The translations under genes were made by a program, and so were the position numbers. The notes under the pieces are model-generated. The model was not told where the DNA came from. It saw only the letters and a list, made by a program, of their open reading frames with translations, and searched no databases. A stretch of DNA of 40,808 bases, taken from NCBI GenBank assembly GCA_030603185.1, contig JAUVYG010000008.1, positions 1 through 40,808 of the forward strand. The letters are read 5' to 3'. Below, piece after piece: positions 7,974-14,418 of the stretch (its first letter is position 1; every line of letters starts with the position of its first letter). Source of the DNA: Actinomycetota bacterium. GTDB taxonomy: Bacteria; Actinomycetota; JAUVYG01.

Positions 7974-9269
7974 GTGTCGCAGATCAAGCTCGGAAAAGAC
8001 CAATCAGCGGTGATGGACGCCATCATCCACTCGGACGAACACTGTTTTATCACTGGTCGCGCCGGCACCGGTAAAACGGTCCTACTCGAAGCATTCAGAG
8101 ATGCATCCACCAAGAAGCTAGTTGTCGTGGCGCCGACGGGGGTCGCAGCGATCAATGTTCGGGGTCAGACCATTCACTCGCTGTTCAGGGTCCCGCCTGG
8201 ATTCCACGGTGACAGGTCTCCTGACATCAATGAGAAACTCAAGACCTTGCTCTCAGCCATCGAGGTGCTGGTTATCGATGAGGTATCAATGGTTAGAGCC
8301 GACTTGTTGGACTTTATCGACAGGTCCCTCCGGATCGCGCGCGGCGCGAAAGATACCCCATTTGGTGGCGTTCAAGTCGTAATGTTCGGGGATCCGTATC
8401 AATTGCCGCCGGTCGTTGAAGGGCCTCAGCTAGAGAGCTACTTTGCGGAAAATCATGGTGGACCTTACTTCTTTAATGCCAATGTTTGGACCGAGTCTGA
8501 TCTAACCGTTTATGAGTTGCGCGAGGTGTTCAGACAAAAGGACGATGCGTTCATTCATCTGCTCGATCGAGTAAGAGTCGGAGAGATTGATTCGCACGAG
8601 ATCAGTGAACTCAACGAGCTTGTCACCGATAAGATGCCATCCGGGGTCACCCTGACCCTGGCTACTACCAACCGCATGGTCAACAAGATCAATCACCTTC
8701 GTCTGGGCGGACTTAAGGGGAGCGCTGGAGAGTTCAAGGCTATCGTCGAGGGAAAGGTCAACGACAAGGCCTTTCCGACTGACCATCTGCTTAAGCTCAA
8801 GAAGGGCGCTCAGATCATGCTGGTGCGCAATGACCCTGAGCGTCGGTGGGTCAATGGAACTATGGGGCTCATTCATTCGCTTGGATACGATCGCATCAAC
8901 GTGGATATTGATGGCTCAGTTCACGCTGTTGAAAAAGAGAGCTGGCAAAGCATTAAGTACAGTTACGAAAAGAAGACGAAGACTGTACGTGAAGAGGTCG
9001 CTGGTTCTTTTGAGCAGTTCCCCTTGCGTCTTGCCTGGGCGGTTACCATTCACAAGTCCCAAGGTCAGACGTTTGACTCTGTGGTGGTCGACACCGAAGG
9101 TGGCGCCTTCGCCAGCGGTCAGCTTTATGTTGCCCTAAGCAGGTGCAAGGATCGAAAAGGTCTACATCTTCGAAGACCACTCACCCAGAGGGACGTGATT
9201 GTGGATCCGATCGTTCGTGATTTCATGAGCCGGCTCGATCAGACAGGGAGCTCTCCAGCCTACCTCTGA
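7974..9269 (+). CDS. PIF1-like / RecD-like DNA helicase
   Basis: A superfamily 1B helicase of 431 residues. Walker A is GRAGTGKT (residues 28-35) and VAPTGVAAINVRGQTIHSLF forms motif Ia. Walker B is VIDEVSM near residue 102, motif III is FGDPYQLPPV, and the C-terminal WAVTIHKSQGQTFDSVVVD and YVALSRCKD are motifs V and VI. PIF1 relatives unwind DNA 5' to 3', often at G-quadruplexes or stalled forks. Two in-frame GTG codons compete. The second (7974) is preferred because AGAGG lies seven bases upstream of it, while it touches the first (7968). The 3' end is overlapped on the opposite strand by a remnant of another helicase. Confidence 0.88.
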   Translation: MSQIKLGKDQSAVMDAIIHSDEHCFITGRAGTGKTVLLEAFRDASTKKLVVVAPTGVAAINVRGQTIHSLFRVPPGFHGDRSPDINEKLKTLLSAIEVLVIDEVSMVRADLLDFIDRSLRIARGAKDTPFGGVQVVMFGDPYQLPPVVEGPQLESYFAENHGGPYFFNANVWTESDLTVYELREVFRQKDDAFIHLLDRVRVGEIDSHEISELNELVTDKMPSGVTLTLATTNRMVNKINHLRLGGLKGSAGEFKAIVEGKVNDKAFPTDHLLKLKKGAQIMLVRNDPERRWVNGTMGLIHSLGYDRINVDIDGSVHAVEKESWQSIKYSYEKKTKTVREEVAGSFEQFPLRLAWAVTIHKSQGQTFDSVVVDTEGGAFASGQLYVALSRCKDRKGLHLRRPLTQRDVIVDPIVRDFMSRLDQTGSSPAYL

Positions 9270-9363
9270 TCCCTTCGTTGGCCAGGATCACCAGTCGATT
9301 ATGAGCCCTTGTCACACCAATATAGAGTAGGTCCTAATCCCGCTCATCCTCGAATCTGTCCAC
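9223..9363 (-). pseudogene. Remnant of the C-terminal end of a UvrD-like superfamily 1 helicase
   Basis: Reading the minus strand from 9360, the frame gives DRFEDERD, a TAG stop (9334-9336), then LLYIGVTRAHNRLVILANEG and a terminal stop at 9223-9225. The second part is a close match to helicase motif VI and the strand after it in UvrD-type C-terminal domains (usually E/D-E-R-x-LLYVxxTRA-x-x-x-L). A full helicase gene is absent, the frame is broken by the stop within the motif region, and the upstream sequence has frame shifts and stops. The last 47 bases lie inside the convergent PIF1-like gene. This reads as the decayed 3' end of a lost gene. Confidence 0.55.
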
Positions 9364-9488
9364 ATCTGGGCAATATCTCGCATTGCTCCAGAATGTCCCG
9401 GATTCCGACAATCTCTTTGGACTTCGAGCCTATCTGTGGCATTCTTCGCATAGTGTTCATGAAATGTACATTAACTCGCGAGGTGACA

Positions 9489-9962
9489 ATGAAAGTTCGG
9501 TTCGTTTTATTGGCTGCATTCATACTGGCTGCGGTCACAATATCCGCTGGTTGCCCAGCTGCTGGAACAAGTGATGCAGACGCAGACGCTCACGCCATGA
9601 TCGACCAGTTGATCGAAGACGGCATCAAGGGTGCGGACAGCGCCAAGCTAGTCGAGTGGAACGATTCAATGCCCGCCAAGCAGTTGATGACCCTACCTTC
9701 AGAGGACTCAGAGGAGACTGACGCTCTAATTGAGGCTTTCGGAGAGGGCGCTGTAGTAGCTGAAGTTGAAATGGGCGGAGAGTTCGGAAAGGTTCAGTTC
9801 CTTGGCTATGAAGAACTGCCTGCTGAAGATCTTAATGCTGACTTCACCGAGGACGATCTAGACCATCCGATGGTTGCTTTCTGGGAGTCCGACGGAGAGG
9901 TCCAGGACGAGAATTACGATGAGATCCTTGCCGAGGAAGAGGACAATCCTTTCCTCGACTAA
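9489..9962 (+). CDS. Acidic lipoprotein, unknown function
   Basis: A 157-residue predicted lipoprotein. A short basic start (MKVRF) is followed by a hydrophobic stretch ending in ISAGCP, with Cys22 as the lipidation site. The mature part is very acidic, with many Glu and Asp, and holds no motif I recognise. The frame is open upstream, but the ATG at 9489 is chosen because GAGGTG precedes it and it gives a proper signal peptide. It is followed by a strong terminator, so it forms its own unit. It is the first of five Gly-Cys lipoproteins within 3.6 kb. The mature protein should be anchored on the outer face of the cytoplasmic membrane. Confidence 0.8.
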   Translation: MKVRFVLLAAFILAAVTISAGCPAAGTSDADADAHAMIDQLIEDGIKGADSAKLVEWNDSMPAKQLMTLPSEDSEETDALIEAFGEGAVVAEVEMGGEFGKVQFLGYEELPAEDLNADFTEDDLDHPMVAFWESDGEVQDENYDEILAEEEDNPFLD

Positions 9963-9997
9963 TCCGGAGAACATTTTCTTAGGATAGTAGTTATTAG

Positions 9998-10034
9998 GAA
10001 CCCCGGCGGATATTCCGCCGGGGTTCTTTGTTTT
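9998..10034 (+). terminator. Strong intrinsic terminator
   Basis: A perfect 13-bp stem (GAACCCCGGCGGA at 9998-10010 paired with 10014-10026), a TAT loop and a T-rich tail TTTGTTTTT follow the acidic lipoprotein gene by 35 bases. Confidence 0.9.
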
Positions 10035-10110
10035 TCGGACATACGGTTTCCATACCGTGTCGAATCGATTACAACTGTTGAATAGAGAATTCGATATAAG
10101 GGGTGGCAGT

Positions 10111-10641
10111 TTGACGAGAGTCAGTAAGTTCATGGGAAATTGGCGACTTATCGCTATGGTGATCGCCCTATTAGCAATTATGATGGTCGCTGCTGGTTGC
10201 CCAGAGGACCAGACTGCAAGCGAAGACTCATCCGAGAGTAGTGAATCAGAGCAGTCAGAGGATAGCAGGTCCGACGACTCTGATGAGGATGTGGACGAAG
10301 AGACCGATGAAGCTGCCGAGGACACCAGCGACGAAGAAGCCAGCGATGAAGAGGATGACTCCGATTCGAGCGAAAGCACTGCAGGTCAGCTATACGATTC
10401 CATCGAGGTAGGGATGACCAGAGAGCAAGTGGAGGAACTTGCGGGCAGGTCGCCTACTATGACGAACGAGCTCGAGACTGAGTCGCTTGGCAAGATCGTC
10501 AATCTTATCTACCAGTCAGGGCCGTCGACACAGCCGGATGTTGTCACCATTTCGCTCGAAGGGGACGAAGTGATGACCGTTGTTCTAGGCGAATGGACAG
10601 ACGGTTCCATCAACACAAAGATCAAGGGTATCGGTCTCTAG
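10111..10641 (+). CDS. Lipoprotein with acidic linker and BamE/SmpA-like domain
   Basis: A 176-residue predicted lipoprotein. The signal peptide ends in MMVAAGCP with Cys30. Residues about 34-95 are a low-complexity Ser/Glu/Asp linker. The C-terminal 85 residues begin with LYDSIEVGMTREQVEELAG, the hallmark opening of small BamE/SmpA/BLIP-like folds. That fold mediates protein contacts; a specific role is unknown. Start choice: TTG at 10111 has AAGGGG seven bases upstream, whereas the ATG at 10132 has no ribosome site and the longer upstream frame has none either. Mature protein faces the cell exterior. The linker suggests the domain is held away from the membrane. Confidence 0.75.
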   Translation: MTRVSKFMGNWRLIAMVIALLAIMMVAAGCPEDQTASEDSSESSESEQSEDSRSDDSDEDVDEETDEAAEDTSDEEASDEEDDSDSSESTAGQLYDSIEVGMTREQVEELAGRSPTMTNELETESLGKIVNLIYQSGPSTQPDVVTISLEGDEVMTVVLGEWTDGSINTKIKGIGL

Positions 10642-10733
10642 AGTCACTGGCTCAGGGGCTCTCTGCCGTTTACCTCAACCTGCATACGGGTACTTTTAAC
10701 TCAGAAGGTACACTTGCTGAATGAGGTTATGTC

Positions 10734-10937
10734 ATGCCAGAAGAACAGCAGGATTACGATCATCCACACGAGGCTCATCATCACCCAAATGAAGAGAACG
10801 ACCACGAGGTAGTCGATAGGCCGGGCTTCTTTGTCGGAGGGCTACTGGGATTCATCGCAGGATCCCTAGTGGTTGTGATCGTCGGGCTACTTGTACTGCT
10901 AGCTACTGGCGTTATTGGGGGCGCAACGGCACCCTAG
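10734..10937 (+). CDS. Small His-rich single-pass membrane protein
   Basis: A 67-residue protein. The first 28 residues are hydrophilic, with seven His, many Glu/Asp and a run HEAHHH. The rest is one long glycine-containing hydrophobic segment (about residues 32-62), enough for one long helix or a tight hairpin. The His/acidic tail could bind a divalent metal, but no family is recognised. The ATG at 10734 follows GAGG at good spacing. It sits alone between lipoprotein genes, 92 bases after the BamE-like lipoprotein, and may share its transcript. Real gene judged likely from ribosome site, start and consistent amphipathic layout. Confidence 0.6.
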   Translation: MPEEQQDYDHPHEAHHHPNEENDHEVVDRPGFFVGGLLGFIAGSLVVVIVGLLVLLATGVIGGATAP

Positions 10938-10953
10938 TCCTAGCAGGGCGCGG

Positions 10954-11151
10954 TTATTGTCCGGGATTGCCTTGAAGCGCGGGGTAGCCTTGGTTTGCTT
11001 GGATTATAGGCGCATCGGCCAGGTACCATTTAATGCCCAGAATGATCGGCATGACGATAACCGAAGGAATAGATTTCCAAATACTGATTCCATGCACAGT
11101 CGAAGTGCCGATTACGTAAAGAACTAGGCCATAGACCGTTGCCAGTCGGCG
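10954..11151 (-). pseudogene. Possible remnant of a small membrane protein gene
   Basis: Between 11151 and 10954 the minus strand is open for 65 codons and encodes a sequence that looks selected. There are two hydrophobic segments (LATVYGLVLYVIGTSTVHGI and SVIVMPIILGIKWYL) with Trp, Tyr and Pro at membrane-edge positions, then a polar tail ending NPGQ. There is no ATG, GTG or TTG near the front; the first GTG would cut into the first segment and has no ribosome site. It starts just after the cytochrome-type lipoprotein gene on the same strand. I read it as a truncated or decayed gene, possibly still expressed from an unusual start. The family is not recognised. Confidence 0.35.
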
Positions 11152-11169
11152 TTATTCCGCCCTAAAAGC

Positions 11170-11655
11170 CTACTCGGATGCTTCCGGCTCGTCTTTGCCG
11201 GTCAGAGTCCTAATGTAGTTCACGAGATTCCAGCGATCTTCAGGAGAGATGCCACCCTTCCATGCAGGCATCGGAGTGCCCTGTCGGCCATTGGTAATGG
11301 TGTCGAAGATCTCCCCATCGGCCTTTTCTTGCGTGAGCTCTGAAGTAAGATTGGCCGGATTGACCACTAGTTCGGTGCTTGCAGAGCCGTCCCCGAGGCC
11401 AGACTCTCCATGGCAGGTAACACAGGTTTTCAGGTATACCTCTTCACCGCGGGCTATGGATTCGATATCTGCGACGACTGGATTGCTGAGCGAGGCTGGG
11501 TCCTCGTCATCAGACGGCTCATCGATCTCTGTCTCGTCAGCGTCCTCTGGGGCCTCGGTGCCTGTGCCCTCAGTGGTATCGCTGGCAGGACAACCGATAG
11601 CCGTAGTGGCTAGGGCTAGGATCGCGATCAGGACGAGTAATATTCTCAGCTGCAT
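11170..11655 (-). CDS. Membrane-anchored c-type cytochrome lipoprotein
   Basis: A 161-residue lipoprotein with a class I cytochrome c domain. The signal peptide ends in TTAIGCP with lipidated Cys22. An acidic Thr/Glu/Asp linker covers residues about 25-55. Haem attachment is CVTCH at 78-82, followed by GxxGLGDG, and the distal Met is probably Met129 in GTPMPAW. Layout and spacing match the cbb3-type cytochrome c domain family. It would carry electrons on the outer face of the membrane, but no oxidase or reductase gene lies nearby to name its partner. The ATG at 11655 has GAAAGG upstream. It lies 61 bases after the duplicated-domain lipoprotein gene and may share its operon. Confidence 0.88.
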   Translation of the reverse strand: MQLRILLVLIAILALATTAIGCPASDTTEGTGTEAPEDADETEIDEPSDDEDPASLSNPVVADIESIARGEEVYLKTCVTCHGESGLGDGSASTELVVNPANLTSELTQEKADGEIFDTITNGRQGTPMPAWKGGISPEDRWNLVNYIRTLTGKDEPEASE

Positions 11656-11716
11656 TCAAAAAACCTTTCATGGCTCAGTCAGAAGTAGATAGAGAGCAGG
11701 ATACTACGTGGGAGGC

Positions 11717-12514
11717 CTAACGCGCTACAGAAGCCCCCTCTTCAATGGTGAACTCCGCTTCCGTCGGCCTTACTTGGTCCGGCTCCAAAGACGCACTCAC
11801 CTCGTACGAACCTTCAGCCCATAACCCACCAGGGGGAGTCAGTAGAAGGATTACGCCAGCCTTCCCTGACTTGACTGCAAGGGATGATTCTCTCACGGTT
11901 CTTCTTTGGTCGTCGTCAACAAGCTCAACGTGCATTTCAACTTTGTCGCCTGGGGTGGAGTTGACCAGGTCAGCAATGATATAGATCTCTGGCTCATCTA
12001 TCCCGTATACATCGGCTGGGACTCCGCATTTAGAGTCGATTAATTCTTCGCAGATGGTTAGTTGAGCTACTGCAGGTGGTCGCTTAGACCGCATACTGAA
12101 TGTGCGACCCACTGATTCCGAATCGGGAGCGTCCAGCTCAGCACTTATCTCATACTCGCCCACAGGCCATTCGCCGATTGGCGGTGCAGGTTTGGGCAGC
12201 TCTACGATCACCCGCTGCGCCTTATTGGATACCTCGACAAAATTGCGGTACACGATGACTCTATCGCCCTCGAGGTGGCGAAGAGTGAGGCGTAGACCCG
12301 TTGTAGGCTCAAAGCCGGTGTGGTCGATTGCAACGAAAATGGAGGAAGCGGCAGAGTCCAGCACATCCTGATCTTCAAGACAGGATAAGTCAGTGGCCTC
12401 CTCGCATACCTCGAGAGAAGTAATCTCTGGGGGCACCGTTGGGCAGCCGGTAGTTATGAGAACGAATATAAATAGAAGTCCAAATGCTGTAGAGCGAACC
12501 AATTGAATTACCAC
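11717..12514 (-). CDS. Lipoprotein with two duplicated Ig-like domains
   Basis: A 265-residue predicted lipoprotein; the signal peptide ends LITTGCP with Cys24. The mature part is an internal tandem duplication. Each copy opens with a Cys-bearing strand (SLEVCEEATDLSCLE; QLTICEELIDSKCGV), has an acidic turn, then an Arg-Val-Glu strand, and closes with the matching ends GEWPVGEYEISAELD and GLWAEGSYEVSASLE. Two Cys per copy could form a disulfide. The beta-rich pattern suggests Ig-like or fibronectin-like modules. The start is GTG at 12514 with AGGGG five bases upstream; a TTG four codons later with GAGGTGG upstream is a fair alternative. Function is unknown; it is probably a surface binding or adhesion protein. 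Confidence 0.75.
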   Translation of the reverse strand: MVIQLVRSTAFGLLFIFVLITTGCPTVPPEITSLEVCEEATDLSCLEDQDVLDSAASSIFVAIDHTGFEPTTGLRLTLRHLEGDRVIVYRNFVEVSNKAQRVIVELPKPAPPIGEWPVGEYEISAELDAPDSESVGRTFSMRSKRPPAVAQLTICEELIDSKCGVPADVYGIDEPEIYIIADLVNSTPGDKVEMHVELVDDDQRRTVRESSLAVKSGKAGVILLLTPPGGLWAEGSYEVSASLEPDQVRPTEAEFTIEEGASVAR

Positions 12515-12653
12515 CTCAACCCCTAACTTTACCCGATGCTGGGGAGGTATTGCTGCAAATTCTAGACGTCGTGAGGAGCGTCACATGGTATGGGCTACGG
12601 GAGGAGGGTGACTCGCAGTGTCATGCTTTCCCCCTTGGTGATAAGGTGCGCAA

Positions 12654-13070
12654 ATGACGAACAACCCTCATAGCCGGAGAATTCAGAATATCTTACTGAT
12701 GGGCTTGATGTCAGCTGTGTGGCTAGTTGTTGCCGCCGGGTGCTCTGCTCCCGCAGAGCGAGATCATGCGCGAGAGCTCGCGCAATTCGACATTGCCGAT
12801 CCATCCAAGAGCGAAATACAGGACTATCAGGTCTACATTGATTCCTTTCTCGAGAGGACCTCTAGCTCAGAGGACGAGATATTCGATGCGCTTGTTTTTA
12901 CTCACATCAACGCCAGAAAGCTTCCTACAGATCTCGCCATGATCGAGGTGCTCGTGGGTATTGAGGAGTACTTGACCGAAACTGAAGAAGAGAACAACCG
13001 GCGTCAGCTCGTCCAAGACGTGGATTTTATCACCGTCTCGACGAAGTGGCTGACGCTCAGGGCAGAGTAA
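12654..13070 (+). CDS. Small lipoprotein, unknown function
   Basis: A 138-residue predicted lipoprotein. A basic N-terminus (HSRR) precedes a hydrophobic segment ending LVVAAGCS, with Cys30 as lipidation site. The mature part is charged and largely helical by composition, with the acidic stretch TETEEENNRRQ near residue 112; no motif is recognised. The ATG at 12654 has AAGGTG upstream at good spacing. It is transcribed divergently from the duplicated-domain lipoprotein and converges, after 10 bases, on the membrane protein gene downstream. It is the fifth lipoprotein in this cluster. Confidence 0.72.
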   Translation: MTNNPHSRRIQNILLMGLMSAVWLVVAAGCSAPAERDHARELAQFDIADPSKSEIQDYQVYIDSFLERTSSSEDEIFDALVFTHINARKLPTDLAMIEVLVGIEEYLTETEEENNRRQLVQDVDFITVSTKWLTLRAE

Positions 13071-13080
13071 CCACACTGGG

Positions 13081-14124
13081 CTACGTTTGGTCAGGGAGCT
13101 TAGCGCGTAGCAGTACTTCGAAGGCCCAGATCATGGCGGGAAGAATGAGTAGCAGCTCTTTGTACTCAGTGTTCTGCCAGAGTCTTAGCATGATATGGCC
13201 CTGATGGAGCAGGATCGCCTGGATCGCAATCACACCCACGAATGCCACGGCCATCATGGCTAGCTCGAACGTCAGGGCCTTCGAGCGAATCGCTTCCAGG
13301 GTGTAGAAACCGAGGATCAGTACGGTCACGAAGATGGCAATCTGAGTGGGTATCTGGTCCCATTCTCCGTAGTTGAATGCCACTGCCGGAGCCATCAGGA
13401 ATATGAAGGCTCTGCTTGGAATGACCGCCTTCAGCCAGGGAAGTGACCTCAACCAGTTCGTTCTGTCGGCAATGAAAGCCAGAAGGACGAACCAGATAAA
13501 ACTCCCGAAGTAGAAGAGGATCTCAGACTGATTGGTCACAAAGTTGTGAAGGTTGGTTTCTCCCTGCAAGTTCTGCCCGAAGTGACCCGTTGTCTCAAAA
13601 CCGAACAAGCGTTGACCCCAGGATATCTCCTCTAACGCGACTATTAGAAATCCGATCGCGGGAAGGGCGATGACGGCAAGGGTGGCGAGCGACTTTCGCC
13701 TCAACCTACTTCGAATCAGCGCGATCGCCATCGCTGCTGCGCCAGCTGCGAGCATCCAAAACTCAGAAGCCTCAATGAACGAGTCCTCGCGAGCAAACCA
13801 TCCGAACAGTATCGGGCTGTAATGAAAGAGGCCGATAAAGTAGACGGCTATACCGACCACCAGGGGAACTAGAGCGTACGACCAAGAGGGTGATGACCCT
13901 TCTGGTGGCCAACCATGCCCTCGTGGGTTAGTCCGAAGGATGTACGAGACGATGAGCGCCGAGGCGACTAGTATAGCTAGGGACCTAAGGTTGAAGACGA
14001 GGGTGAGCTCGGGGTGCCCCTTCTGGGAGAAGATCCGGTCGAATACGACCAGATCCACCAGGGCGATCAGGCTGATGATCGTCACCGCGATCACTAGCCT
14101 TTTATGCGAGTTAAGCTTTAACAT
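13081..14124 (-). CDS. Polytopic membrane protein with an EEISWGQR motif
   Basis: A 347-residue protein with nine or ten predicted membrane helices (for example 10-28, 44-62, 83-103, 120-140, 147-165, 203-222, 232-277 and 285-340). The central loop has ALEEISWGQRLFGF, followed by QNLQGETNLHN. I recall this Glu-Glu-x-Ser-Trp-Gly-Gln-Arg pattern, with the following Gln-x-Glu-x-Asn-Leu-His-Asn, from a widespread group of uncharacterised bacterial membrane proteins. The strictly polar residues inside a membrane context suggest an enzymatic or transport site. The ATG at 14124 precedes a short basic N-terminus. Family membership is likely; function is unknown. Confidence 0.7.
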   Translation of the reverse strand: MLKLNSHKRLVIAVTIISLIALVDLVVFDRIFSQKGHPELTLVFNLRSLAILVASALIVSYILRTNPRGHGWPPEGSSPSWSYALVPLVVGIAVYFIGLFHYSPILFGWFAREDSFIEASEFWMLAAGAAAMAIALIRSRLRRKSLATLAVIALPAIGFLIVALEEISWGQRLFGFETTGHFGQNLQGETNLHNFVTNQSEILFYFGSFIWFVLLAFIADRTNWLRSLPWLKAVIPSRAFIFLMAPAVAFNYGEWDQIPTQIAIFVTVLILGFYTLEAIRSKALTFELAMMAVAFVGVIAIQAILLHQGHIMLRLWQNTEYKELLLILPAMIWAFEVLLRAKLPDQT

Positions 14125-14151
14125 TTGTTCGATATTAGCAGCTAAAGATGG

Positions 14152-14380
14152 TCAGTCGAGCAATACGCTATCCGGATGGAAGTCGCTCCGTGCGAACCAG
14201 AATGCTTGAGTGGCGGTCAACTCGATCAGAACAGAACCTGAAAGTGACCCATGTGGCCGCTCCGGTAATCGTGGACCAGGTGGAACCTGTTTCGACATCT
14301 TTCATGACGAACCTGTCATGAGTCTGGAATGTTAGCTCTTCACCTTTGGACGTCGCGATGAATGCATCTCCACCTTGTAG
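14152..14380 (-). pseudogene. Frameshifted remnant of a DUF3179-family protein
   Basis: The space between two minus-strand genes (14125-14418) has no intact gene but holds a decayed one. From 14380 one frame reads GDAFIATSKGEELTFQ and then VETGSTW, and stays open to a stop about 190 bases later. Near 14260 the family match shifts to another frame, which reads GSLSGSVLIELTATQAFWF and ends FARSDFHPDSVLLD followed by TGA at 14152-14154. Both parts match the end of DUF3179 proteins as I recall them (x-GxELTF, TGSTW, SGxxL, FWFAxxxFxPDT). The frame change and missing N-terminal two thirds make it a pseudogene; its front was probably lost against the V-ATPase subunit gene. Confidence 0.75.
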
Positions 14381-14418
14381 TTAGCCGCGAATCCATAGCA
14401 CTATTTGGATGCAGACGG

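Noticed and set aside
10915-11127. Plus-strand open frame opposite the membrane remnant
   Set aside because: Arg/Asn-rich composition, no ribosome site and no family pattern; it is best read as the shadow of the minus-strand frame.
12515-12653. Gene or remnant in the gap between two divergent lipoprotein genes
   Set aside because: Neither strand gives a sequence with membrane, motif or family character; it probably holds two promoters that I cannot place.
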